Positions 41,921 to 51,149 of a stretch of 64,000 bases of DNA are shown in pieces. The notes beneath the pieces were generated by a model. The model worked only from the letters and a program-made list of their open reading frames with translations, was not told the origin of the DNA and searched no databases. Source of the DNA: Amarobacter sp964507025 (GTDB taxonomy: Bacteria > Chloroflexota > Dehalococcoidia > Tepidiformales > Tepidiformaceae); contig CAZDOK010000001.1 in the NCBI GenBank assembly GCA_964507025.1, positions 336,672 to 400,671 on the forward strand, in the 5' to 3' direction. The position numbers were made by a program, and so were the translations under genes. Position 1 is the first letter of the stretch; each line of letters opens with the position of its first letter.

Positions 41921-43065
41921 TGCCCTGGAGCTTCCGCAAGTCCCTCAAGCTCGGTCCGGGCATTCGCCTGAACCTTGGCAAGAAGTCCGCCAGTATCTCC
42001 GTGGGAGGCCCGGGCTACCGCTACAACGTCTCGACCACCGGCCGCAGCACAACCTCCATCAACATTCCCGGCACGGGGATCGGCTACAAGGACTCCTCGG
42101 GCGGCACGTCACGCTCCCGCACGACCTCGCGACGTACCTCCACCACGAAGAAGCCATCGACGCGCCGAACGGCGCCGAAGAGCACGACCGCAAAGCCCCG
42201 TACCACCTCATCTCGTGCGCGAAAGGCGCCCGCACTGCCCGGCCGTCCCTCGCTTCCGGTCACGCGCCAGCAGGCGGAGGACCTGGTCCCGAAACCGGGC
42301 TTCATGGCCCCCGGCGCCGAGCAGTCGTTCCGAAAGGCGGTGGTTGCGGCGGCCTGCGGAGACTGGGAGGAGGCGCGCGCCAACCTCGAAAAGACCACGC
42401 AGCGCGACACCAGCCACGACGCCGACGACCTGCTGCTCGCGTACGCCTTCGTTCGCCTGGAGCGCGACGCGGACGCCGTCCCGCTGTTGGAGCGGGTCAT
42501 CGCCAGCGAGACCGAACTCCCCGATGCCTTCATGTCGAAGTACATGGACAAGCTTGGCTTCCAGATCCAGGTCCGGCTCGTCCCCGGGATCGAAACGATG
42601 CTCCCGTTCGATAGCGCCGGTGCGGCTTTCTTGCTCGCCGAGCTCTATCAGCGCGCAGGCCGCATCGACGAGGCTGCAGAGCTGGTCGAAGGCCTCGCTG
42701 AGGCAGGTCTCGCCGAGCCCCTGGCGCGCGTCGCGCTCGCCGAACTCTACGCGTCGTCAGGGCGCTGGGAGGACGCGCGCCGGGTAACCGATGGCGTGAC
42801 GAACACCGACGACCTCTCGGCCCTCACGCTCAGCTATCGCGGTGCTGCCCTCGGTGCGCTTGGGCAGTTCGATGAGTCGCTCGTCGCTCTGCGCGAGGCC
42901 CTCAAGTCGCGCAGCCGAAGCTCTCCCGTCCTCCACTCCGCCCGCTACCACCGGGCCCGCGTCTACGAGGAGATGGGACAGCCTGGCCGCGCCCGGCAGG
43001 ACTACGAAGCTATCTACGCCCAGAATCCCCACTTCGCCGATGTGGAGGCGCGCCTCGGCAGGTAG
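41920..43065 (+). CDS. DUF4236 domain protein with TPR-like repeats
   Basis: 381 aa. Residues 1-55 are a DUF4236 domain: FRKSLKLGPGIRLNLGKKS, SVGGPGYRYNVSTTGR and SINIPGTGIGY. A Ser/Thr/Arg/Lys-rich linker (about 56-110) follows. From about residue 125 the protein consists of helical tetratricopeptide-like repeats (for example GDWEEARANLEKTT and GQFDESLVALREAL). DUF4236 is often N-terminal in cytoplasmic or membrane proteins of unknown role. TPRs suggest protein scaffolding. Confidence 0.83.
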   Translation: MPWSFRKSLKLGPGIRLNLGKKSASISVGGPGYRYNVSTTGRSTTSINIPGTGIGYKDSSGGTSRSRTTSRRTSTTKKPSTRRTAPKSTTAKPRTTSSRARKAPALPGRPSLPVTRQQAEDLVPKPGFMAPGAEQSFRKAVVAAACGDWEEARANLEKTTQRDTSHDADDLLLAYAFVRLERDADAVPLLERVIASETELPDAFMSKYMDKLGFQIQVRLVPGIETMLPFDSAGAAFLLAELYQRAGRIDEAAELVEGLAEAGLAEPLARVALAELYASSGRWEDARRVTDGVTNTDDLSALTLSYRGAALGALGQFDESLVALREALKSRSRSSPVLHSARYHRARVYEEMGQPGRARQDYEAIYAQNPHFADVEARLGR

Positions 43066-43082
43066 CCCCGCCGTCGTGCCCG

Positions 43083-43867
<785 letters not shown>

Positions 43868-43871
<4 letters not shown>

Positions 43872-45784
43872 TTGTAACTCCTCTGCGCGAGGTGGACGTT
43901 TTCGAACACCAGGTCTTCCTTGTGGAGCGTGGCGTCCTTGCCCGGGCCGTTGAACTCCCAGGCAGCCACATAGGCGAAATTGTCGTCATCCCGCTGGGCT
44001 TCACCCTCAGCGGTCTGGTGTTCCTCGCGGAAGTGACCCCCGCACGATTCCTCGCGCTCGAGTGCGTCCTGGCAGAGCAACTCCGCCAGCTCGAAGAAAT
44101 CGGCCACCCGGCCCGCCTTCTCCAGAGACTGGTTGAACGACTCGCCGTCGCCCAGCACCTTCACGTCCCGCCAGAACTCCTCGCGCAGGGCGCTCACTTC
44201 GGCGCGAGCCTTCTTCAGGCCCTCCGCGTTCCGGGCCATCCCCACGTACTCCCAGAGGATCTTGCCCAGCTCTTTGTGGAACGAGTCCACCGTCCGGCTG
44301 CCCTTGATGCCGAGTAGCCGGGCCGTTTGCGCAAGGACCGACTCTTCGGCCTCCTTGAAGGCCGCGGAATCGGTCGACGGCGCCGGCGTGTTGAGCTGGT
44401 TGGCCAGCTCGCCCGCAATCGTGGTTGGCAGGATGAAATAGCCATCGGCCAGTCCCTGCATCAGTGCCGAGGCGCCGAGCCGGTTCGCTCCGTGGTCCGA
44501 GAAGTTCGCCTCGCCGATGACGAACAGCCCCGGCAGGTTCGACATCAGGTTGTAGTCCACCCACAGCCCGCCCATCGTGTAGTGCACCGCCGGGTAGATG
44601 CGCATCGGCACCTGGTAGGGGTCTTCGCCGCTGATGTTGGCGTACATGTCGAACAGGTTGCCGTAGCGCTGTTCGATGACGTTGCGCCCAAGCCGCTCGA
44701 TCGCCGTCTTGAAGTCCAGATAAACGCCGTTCTTCAGCGGCCCCACGCCATAACCGTCGTCGACCATCCGCTTCGCCGCTCGCGAGGCCACGTCGCGCGG
44801 CACCAGGTTCGCGAACGACGGGTAGATGCGCTCCAGGTAGTAGTCCCGCTCGGCCTCCGGGATCTGGTTCGGCGGCCGACTGTCGTTCTTGTCCTTCGGC
44901 ACCCAGATGCGCCCGTCGTTGCGAAGCGACTCGCTCATCAAGGTCAGCTTGGACTGGTAGTCGCCGCTCACGGGGATGCAGGTCGGATGGATCTGCGTGT
45001 AACAGGGGTTGGCGAAGTATGCGCCCTTCCGGTGCGCCCGCCACGCCGCCGTGACGTTGCTGCCCTTGGCGTTCGTCGAAAGGTAGAAGACGTTGCCGTA
45101 GCCGCCCGTGCCGAGGACCACCGCGTGCGCCGAGTGCCGCTCGATCGCGCCCGAGACCAGGTCCCGTGTGATGATGCCGACCGCCCGGCCGTTCTCGACC
45201 ACCAGCTCCAGCATCTCGTGGCGCGAGTACATCTGGACGGTGCCGGCGTCGATCTGGCGCTCCAGCGCCTGGTAGGCGCCGAGGAGCAACTGCTGGCCCG
45301 TCTGGCCGCGTGCGTAAAACGTACGCGCCACCTGGGCCCCGCCGAACGAGCGATTATCCAGCAGCCCCCCGTATTCCCGCGCGAACGGCACACCCTGCGA
45401 GACGCACTGGTCGATGATCTGGAGGCTGATCTCCGCCAGCCGGTGCACGTTCGCTTCGCGCGCCCGGTAGTCGCCGCCCTTGATCGTGTCATAGAACAGC
45501 CGGTGCACGCTGTCGCCATCGTTCTTGTAGTTCTTTGCAGCGTTGATGCCGCCCTGGGCCGCGATGGAGTGGGCGCGGCGCGGGCTGTCCTGGTAGCAGA
45601 ACACCTTGACGTTGTAGCCCATCTCGCCGAGCGTGGCCGCTGCAGCTCCGCCCGCCAGGCCGGTCCCCACAACGATGATGTCGAACTTGCGCCGGTTTTG
45701 CGGAGCGACGAGCTTCGTCTCGAACTTCGCGTTGCTCCATTTGTCGGCGAGCGGGCCCGCCGGGATCCTTGCATCGAGTGTCAT
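43868..45784 (-). CDS. sdhA: Succinate dehydrogenase flavoprotein subunit
   Basis: 638 aa. FAD site DIIVVGTGLAGGAAAATLG, the covalent-flavin His in RRAHSIAAQGGINAAKNY, the His/Arg active-site segment ANFSDHGANRLGASALMQG near residue 430. The length and C-terminal end match the type-B (B. subtilis/ Wolinella-like) proteins. It oxidises succinate to fumarate at the cytoplasmic face. Start ATG at 45784, 10 nt after the sdhC stop. Confidence 0.97.
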
Positions 45785-45794
45785 CTGGCGGCTC

Positions 45795-46544
45795 CTACTC
45801 GACGAGCCCGGTCATGACCGCGACCGGGAACGACACGTTTCCGATGACGATGATGGCCGCGAAACCCATCGCGAACCCCCGCCGCCAGTGGTTGAAGCGC
45901 GGGTTCGCCCACCCCAACGATTGGAACAGGCTCCACGCGCCGTGGTAGATGTGCAGCCCCAGCAGGACGTTCGCCACGATGTAGAGGATCGCCACCGGCA
46001 CCCGGTCGAAGCTGGCAACCACGTTCTGGTACGGCTCTCCCCGCGTGAACTCGTCCGTGGTCGCCACCCCCGTGCCCCAGGTCAGGTCTGCGAGGTGGAA
46101 GAGGAGGTAGAAGCCGACGATGATGCCGCTCCACCGCATCGTTCGCGCCGCGTAGTTCGCCGCGATGTAGTCCCGCCCACCCTTGTAACCGACCGGCCGG
46201 GACTGCCGGTTCATGATGGTGAGCGTGGCCGCCGCGTGGATGTGGAGCACGAACGCCACAATCAGCCCGATCCGCAGGATCCAGAGCGCGCCGCTATGCG
46301 GGAGGATGGGCGAGCCGATTTCTCGCAGGTACTCGCCGTAGTGGTTCATCTTCTCGGCAGACTCGTAGAGGTGCAGGTTGCCGAGCATGTGGGCCAGCAC
46401 GAACCCCAACAGCAGGATGCCCGTGACGGCCATCACCGCTTTCTTCCCTATCGCCGACCCGTAGAAATCGAGGAGCCAGAATCGCGGCCGCAAGCGCCGC
46501 TGTCGCAGCGGCTTCGGGCCGCGCGCTGCTGAACCTGTGAGCAT
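45795..46544 (-). CDS. sdhC: Succinate dehydrogenase cytochrome b558 subunit (type B)
   Basis: 249 aa with five TM helices. Conserved His residues for two haems lie in FVLAHMLGNLHLY, VLHIHAAATL, FHLADLTWG and LGLHIYHGAWSLFQSLG. Single-subunit anchor, so no sdhD is expected. It reduces menaquinone or a similar quinone. The ATG at 46544 has AAGGAGG 6 nt upstream, which favours it over a GTG 6 nt earlier. First gene of sdhCAB. Confidence 0.93.
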   Translation of the reverse strand: MLTGSAARGPKPLRQRRLRPRFWLLDFYGSAIGKKAVMAVTGILLLGFVLAHMLGNLHLYESAEKMNHYGEYLREIGSPILPHSGALWILRIGLIVAFVLHIHAAATLTIMNRQSRPVGYKGGRDYIAANYAARTMRWSGIIVGFYLLFHLADLTWGTGVATTDEFTRGEPYQNVVASFDRVPVAILYIVANVLLGLHIYHGAWSLFQSLGWANPRFNHWRRGFAMGFAAIIVIGNVSFPVAVMTGLVE

Positions 46545-46709
46545 GCCCACCCTCCTTGGACGTTCCCAGAACGGACTGCGGTTGCTGATCCAGTCCCGTA
46601 ACAGGCGGCTGGCAACTGGCCATGCCGCTGCCCCACGCGGAATCCTACGACCGCGTCATGAGGCCAGCAATGCGGCACTATGCATGCCAGCTATAGAACG
46701 TTGGCCTAC

Positions 46710-47252
46710 CTATCGATTTGTTGATTCAACCGTCCGCAACCACCGCAACACGCCAATCACCGATTTCGCGTCGCAGATCTCGCCAGCTTCGATGGCCGCC
46801 AGAGCCTCCTCCGGAGTCCGCACTTCCACCTCGATGTCCTCATCCTCGTCGCCGTCAAGGCGGGACGGCTCCAGTTCCGTGCAGACATACAGGTGGATGT
46901 ACTCGGTGGTATATCCCGGGGCCACGAAGAATCCGCCCAGCGGCTGGATCCTGCCCGGCCGCTGACCCACCTCCTCCTGCAACTCCCGGGACACCGCCGC
47001 GAGCGGCTCCTCGCCGGGCTCGAGTGTGCCCGCCGGCAGCTCCAGCAGCCTCCGGCCGGCCGCGTGCCGGTACTGGGTGACGAAGAGCAGGCTCCCCTCC
47101 CCGGTCACGGGTACCATGCAGACCGCCCCCGGATGGCGAATCGTTTCGCGAAGAGCCACCACTCCACCATCCATCTCGATCCGGTCGACGGAGACGTTGA
47201 AGAGGCGGCCGGCATAGGCCGTTTCCGAGGAGATCACTCGTGGGTCGGGCAT
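46710..47252 (-). CDS. Nudix hydrolase, ADP-ribose pyrophosphatase type
   Basis: 180 aa. The Nudix box reads GTLEPGEEPLAAVSRELQEEVGQ (23 positions from about residue 75), with all Gly, Glu and Arg-Glu-x-x-Glu-Glu residues present; the last position is Gln rather than a hydrophobic residue. FFVAPGYTTEYIHLYVC downstream is typical of ADP-ribose pyrophosphatases. Cytosolic housecleaning of ADP-ribose is the likely role. Confidence 0.9.
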   Translation of the reverse strand: MPDPRVISSETAYAGRLFNVSVDRIEMDGGVVALRETIRHPGAVCMVPVTGEGSLLFVTQYRHAAGRRLLELPAGTLEPGEEPLAAVSRELQEEVGQRPGRIQPLGGFFVAPGYTTEYIHLYVCTELEPSRLDGDEDEDIEVEVRTPEEALAAIEAGEICDAKSVIGVLRWLRTVESTNR

Positions 47253-47291
47253 GGGGGAATTCTCACCACCGCTCTCGTGGAGCCTGGCCGG

Positions 47292-47747
47292 CTAGCCGGC
47301 GTCCTTCTCTTTCTGCTTCTGCAGCGCCTTCCACAGGGCCCGGCCCTGTTCGGGTGTCGGGTCCTTCACCAGGCCGTAAATCTCCCTGCCTTCATGATCC
47401 TCGGGGAGGTACTCCGTGATCGGCAGCCCCTCCTCGGTCACGAACAGGAGGCAGTGGCAGTACTTGTACATCTGCATCTCGTCGCAGGCGCAGATCCAGG
47501 TCCGGCGCTTCACTTCTTCCTCTCGCGGGAGGTAGAGGCCCTCGGGCCAGTTGCCGTGCTCATCCTTCGCGGGGTAGAAGTTGCAGGGGCAGAGCGGCCG
47601 CCCGTAGTTGTCGATGTTCGAAGCCAGACCGAGCACGACCCCTTCCGTGATGAACCGATCCGGGTGAAGGTGCGTCCCCGATTTCTCGGCGTACTTCTCC
47701 GCGTAGTTCCACATCTTATCGATCGATTCCTGCCTGGGCTGTTCCAT
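47292..47747 (-). CDS. ftrB: Ferredoxin-thioredoxin reductase catalytic chain-like protein
   Basis: 151 aa. The cysteine pattern RPLCPCNFYP, WICACDEM and YCHCLLFVTEEGLP is the [4Fe-4S]/disulfide site of FTR beta chains. The enzyme passes electrons from ferredoxin to thioredoxin-like partners. No FTR variable chain is nearby, as usual outside cyanobacteria. The C-terminal 30 residues, rich in Lys and Glu, are extra. Good Shine-Dalgarno (GGAGG) before the ATG. Confidence 0.9.
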   Translation of the reverse strand: MEQPRQESIDKMWNYAEKYAEKSGTHLHPDRFITEGVVLGLASNIDNYGRPLCPCNFYPAKDEHGNWPEGLYLPREEEVKRRTWICACDEMQMYKYCHCLLFVTEEGLPITEYLPEDHEGREIYGLVKDPTPEQGRALWKALQKQKEKDAG

Positions 47748-47809
47748 CGGTACCTCCGGATCTCAGGGCCCCATTATGGCCGAAACCGGCGCCCACGGCC
47801 GGCCCCCGC

Positions 47810-47815
47810 TACGAT
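47810..47815 (+). promoter_or_regulatory. Putative -10 box of leaderless GNAT transcript
   Basis: TACGAT, 7 nt before the ATG at 47823. It overlaps an earlier in-frame ATG at 47814. Confidence 0.4.
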
Positions 47816-47822
47816 GAAGCCG

Positions 47823-48593
47823 ATGACCCCGCCCACACCGGCCCAGCTGCACGCCAACTACGTCCACGCCCTCCAACGCATCGCTCGCCTTGGACCGGAT
47901 GGCGAAGCGGAACGCGTCGGTCCGCTCCTCTGCATTAATGCGGGCATCGGCGTGTCGAAGTTCAACATCGCTGTGGTCGTCGACCCCGTGAAGAACCCGC
48001 GCCAGGCCCTCCGCGATGCTATGGACTGGTACGCGATCCGCGGTCTCAACCTGCGCCTCGATCTCCGTGGAACGGCCGATGGCCCGCTGCTGGCCGCGTC
48101 CATGCTCGAAGGCTTCCAGTTCTGGTGGCGCGAACCGCTCATGACCCTTCACCCGCTTCCTGGGGAAAACGCAACGGTGCCCGGGCTCGAAGTCCGGACC
48201 GTCAGAACTCCCGAGGAACTTGCCCTCTACTGCGCGGCCGACCAGGAGGAGTACTCCGACCAGGCCTTCCAGCTTGCGATGGTCGCTCTGGCGGCCTCCG
48301 TGGAGGGCGTGACCATGCACCTCGGCCTGATCGACCGTGTTCCGGTTGCTCGTTCCATGGCGGTGGTCCACGAAGGTGTCGTCGGAATCCACAACGTCTA
48401 TGTCGCCCCTTCCCGAAGGCGGCAGGGGCTGGGGGCAGCCATCACGGCCGCTGCCATCGAATCCGGCAGGGCTGCGGGAGCCACCGCCGCCTGCCTCGAA
48501 GCCACCGAACTCGGATTCTCCGTCTATCAGAAGATGGGGTTTCGCCGCGTCGAGGACTACCTCGTCGTCGGCCGCAACGAGCCACCGGCTTAG
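47823..48593 (+). CDS. GNAT family N-acetyltransferase
   Basis: 256 aa. The C-terminal GNAT domain shows GIHNVYVAPSRRRQGLGAAI with the acetyl-CoA pyrophosphate loop R-R-x-G-L-G, then LEATELGFSVYQKMGFR. The N-terminal half is an unassigned domain resembling a degenerate GNAT repeat. Acetyl acceptor unknown. The ATG at 47823 is preferred over 47814 because a TACGAT box lies 7 nt upstream. Its end overlaps the convergent DinB gene by 4 nt. Confidence 0.87.
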   Translation: MTPPTPAQLHANYVHALQRIARLGPDGEAERVGPLLCINAGIGVSKFNIAVVVDPVKNPRQALRDAMDWYAIRGLNLRLDLRGTADGPLLAASMLEGFQFWWREPLMTLHPLPGENATVPGLEVRTVRTPEELALYCAADQEEYSDQAFQLAMVALAASVEGVTMHLGLIDRVPVARSMAVVHEGVVGIHNVYVAPSRRRQGLGAAITAAAIESGRAAGATAACLEATELGFSVYQKMGFRRVEDYLVVGRNEPPA

Positions 48594-49117
48594 ATCGTTA
48601 GCCCACCGAGACCCTGCACGCCGCGCACATACTCGATCTCGCCAACGTGACGGTAGCCGTGGCTCAGGCACATCCCGTAGATGCCGTCCCACAGCGACAT
48701 CGGCCCCAGCGGCTTGATGGTTACCTGGCGCTGGTCAAACTCCTCCGGCGAGAGCGCCGCCAGGTAGGCGTCGGTCGCCGCCCAGACCCCCTGCTGGTAT
48801 TCACGCCACTTGCCCACGTCGCGAATCTGGACGGCATTGGCTTCCTCAACGGTCATGCCGGTGCCCTGGCTGGTTCGGGGCAGCCCGAACGCCTGGTCGT
48901 ACCCGCCTTCGAGCCACACCGTCGGCTTCTGCTGAGCGACCCAGTTGATGATGTTGTCTTCCGTGCGCACGTAGTGCCACAGGCTGAAGAACGCACTCAC
49001 TCCACCCTCCTGCGGGCGGAAGTTCAACTGTTCGGCGGTCATGCCATCAACGGCCTTGTCGAGCAATGCATGCATCGAGCGCATCGAACTGCGGAGGATT
49101 GCGTGGGGTGTCGACAT
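48590..49117 (-). CDS. DinB family protein
   Basis: 175 aa. Helical bundle beginning LRSSMRSMHALLDKAVDGM, metal-binding His in SLWHYVRTEDNI and LSHGYRHVGEIEYVRG. Second DinB paralogue in the window and only distantly similar to the one at 36.4 kb. Function unknown. GAGGAG precedes the ATG. Confidence 0.85.
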   Translation of the reverse strand: MSTPHAILRSSMRSMHALLDKAVDGMTAEQLNFRPQEGGVSAFFSLWHYVRTEDNIINWVAQQKPTVWLEGGYDQAFGLPRTSQGTGMTVEEANAVQIRDVGKWREYQQGVWAATDAYLAALSPEEFDQRQVTIKPLGPMSLWDGIYGMCLSHGYRHVGEIEYVRGVQGLGGLTI

Positions 49118-49171
49118 TTCGGCTCCTCGCGAATGGTGGGAGCCGATTCTGGATGTTGCGGTGGGCGCCGT

Positions 49172-49942
49172 CTACCCGGCCCGCGCCGCCGAACGCTTGG
49201 GTTCTTCGAGCGAATACCCTGAACCCCACCGGTTCACGATGTACCGCGGATTGCTCGGCTCGTCCTCCAGCTTTTGCCGAAGGTACCGGACATAAAGCCG
49301 CAGGTAGTGCGTCTCGCCGGCGTACTGGTTACCCCACACCCTGGCGATGAGCGCCCGCGAGGGAACCACCTCGCCCGGGTGCTCCGCAAGCGTCGCCAGG
49401 AGCCTGAACTCCGTTGGTGAGAGCGGCACTTCGTGCCCGTGCTTCCTCACGGTCTGCGCCGCAAGGTCAATCTCGATCTCGCCGACCCGGATACCCTCCG
49501 GCGCGGTGCCCTGCCGCGCCGCCGGCGACTCCATTTCCATTCGCCGGAAGATCGCGCGGAGGCGCAGGTCGATCTCCTCGGTCTGGCAGCGTGGCCGGCA
49601 GTAGTCGTCGGCGCCCGCTTCGTAGCATCGGAGCATTTCGGCCGAAGTCCCCGCGCAGCCCACGACCACGACGGGGACGGTGGTTACCTGGCGCAACCGC
49701 GCAACCACATCCCCCGGGAACCCGAGTTCCCGCCCGATGTCGACAACGATGGCGTCGGGACGTGACTCTTCGATGCACTCGAGCGCCTGGCCAGGGTCGC
49801 CGCACGCCACGGCCCGGTATCCTGAGAATTCGAGCCCCCGCGCGCGGTCGTAGGCGCGTTCCAAGCCCTGCGAAACGATCGCCACCTGCGTGCCCACCAG
49901 CGGCGGGAGTCCCGGGATCGTCGCGCCGTTCGCTGCTTGCAT
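49172..49942 (-). CDS. OmpR-type response regulator with degenerate receiver
   Basis: 256 aa. The N-terminal receiver-like domain keeps the Asp of AIVVDIGREL but reads VAIVSQGL where the acidic pair should be, VVGCAG where the Thr/Ser should be, and CRPR where the Lys should be. The C-terminal winged helix is complete: LSPTEFRLLATLAEHPGEVV and YVRYLRQKLEDEPSNPRYI. No histidine kinase is adjacent. The GGGGAGG 9 nt before ATG 49942 sets the start. Probably works without canonical phosphorylation. Confidence 0.88.
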   Translation of the reverse strand: MQAANGATIPGLPPLVGTQVAIVSQGLERAYDRARGLEFSGYRAVACGDPGQALECIEESRPDAIVVDIGRELGFPGDVVARLRQVTTVPVVVVGCAGTSAEMLRCYEAGADDYCRPRCQTEEIDLRLRAIFRRMEMESPAARQGTAPEGIRVGEIEIDLAAQTVRKHGHEVPLSPTEFRLLATLAEHPGEVVPSRALIARVWGNQYAGETHYLRLYVRYLRQKLEDEPSNPRYIVNRWGSGYSLEEPKRSAARAG

Positions 49943-50009
49943 ACGATTCGCCTCCCCATCGGTGTGCTCCCCGATGTTTCGGCGGCCTTCGCCTGCCGAC
50001 CTATCTGGT

Positions 50010-50786
50010 ATGCGACACCCGCGGCCGTTCGCCCTTTTTCTCGCCGCCGGCGCCATATGCTCGGCCGCCGGGCTGGCGGCCACCCGCATGAGCGCCGAAG
50101 CGGTGCAAGCCGAACAGCCCGCACCACGTATTTCGGCATTCGACGGGCCCTCCACCGGCCTTTCCTACGCTGCTCCAACGGTTGTCACCCAAGCGTCACC
50201 GGATGCCACACCCGCCCTGCCCGCGATCAGCGAATCACCGGCCCCGCCGCCGCCCGATGTCCCGGCCACACCCGCCCCGGCGGTTGAAGTGCGTGGCGAA
50301 CCTGCGTCCGCTCCCTCTCCCGCTACCCCCGCTCCCGCGGCGTCTGTCGAGTCCCTGCCTTCGAGCATCGAGCAGCCCGCCGATGTCCTCGCCGTGGCAG
50401 ACAAAGCCGCCGCGCTCGTGGATGCGATGAACGCGGCCCGCGCAGCCGAGGGACTCCCGGCATTCGAACGGGACGCCGCCCTGGAGGACGTCGCCTATGC
50501 CCGGGCCCGCAACCTCGTACTCGGTGGCTACTTCGACCACTACGGCCCGGACGGCGAGAGTGCGTTCTCGGAGCTCGCCGCCCGCGGCGTTTCGTATGGA
50601 CTCGCCGGAGAGAACCTGGCCCGCAACAACTACCCCGACCCCCGCACTGTCGCCGCGGCATTCGATGGCCTCATGGCCAGCCCCGGCCACCGCGCCAACA
50701 TCCTCGAAGAGCGCTTCTCCCGCGTCGGCGTCGCCGCCGTGAGGGACGGCCGCATGTGGCTCTACGTCACCGTCTTCATGGACTGA
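50010..50786 (+). CDS. Secreted CAP (SCP/PR1-like) domain protein
   Basis: 258 aa. Signal peptide FALFLAAGAICSAAGLAA, then about 90 residues rich in Pro, Ala and Ser (linker), then a CAP domain from about residue 135: ALVDAMNAARAAEGLPAF, GYFDHYGPDGESAF, GENLARNNYPDP and MASPGHRANILEERFSRVGVA. This is the YkwD-like bacterial type, extracellular and of unknown activity. Divergent from the response regulator, which may control it. The Rhs locus begins immediately after its stop codon. Confidence 0.9.
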   Translation: MRHPRPFALFLAAGAICSAAGLAATRMSAEAVQAEQPAPRISAFDGPSTGLSYAAPTVVTQASPDATPALPAISESPAPPPPDVPATPAPAVEVRGEPASAPSPATPAPAASVESLPSSIEQPADVLAVADKAAALVDAMNAARAAEGLPAFERDAALEDVAYARARNLVLGGYFDHYGPDGESAFSELAARGVSYGLAGENLARNNYPDPRTVAAAFDGLMASPGHRANILEERFSRVGVAAVRDGRMWLYVTVFMD

Positions 50787-50787
50787 G

Positions 50788-50860
50788 CGAACCGTCTCGT
50801 GTCTGTCACCGGCTGGGACTCGAACGTCATCCAGTATGGGTATGATGATGCGAACCGACC
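50788..50860 (+). repeat. Free-standing Rhs core scar
   Basis: 73 bp matching 54632-54701 of the full-length rhs gene (encoding the NRLTAVTGWDSN...YGYDDANR segment), starting 2 nt after the CAP gene stop. It is not attached to any Rhs reading frame of useful length. Confidence 0.75.
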
Positions 50861-51149
50861 GCCTTTACAGACACCGCGCACAGCGTCGATGGGGGATTGG
50901 TGTGTGGCCGGGAAGAGCCCCAGCCCGCTCCTGGTGAAGTGCCCCCGTCTGATGTTGCCAGAATTCATTCGAGAACTACTGATCGTTGGTGGGCTAGGTC
51001 TTCTTGCACTCACTTAGGAAGTTTGCTCAGTTCTTGCACCCACTAAACGCGACAGATAGTGGCGAGTTTCAATCTGGTTGACAGAACGCTGTTGATCCGC
51101 CAACTGCTCCCCGCTAGCGTCCCGGGAACTTTCACGCCGGAGGCGCGCC
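50861..51149 (+). other. Spacer between scar and rhs
   Basis: 289 bp, clearly less GC-rich than its surroundings. It holds only a 21-codon hydrophobic frame from 50953 (MLPEFIRELLIVGGLGLLAL) that could be the end of a lost immunity gene. A TTGACA at 51079-51084 is a candidate -35 for rhs, without a clear -10. GGAGG lies 6 nt before the rhs ATG. Confidence 0.4.

Noticed and set aside
44327..45817. 496-codon plus-strand open frame
   Set aside because: Antisense to sdhA; a codon-bias artefact.
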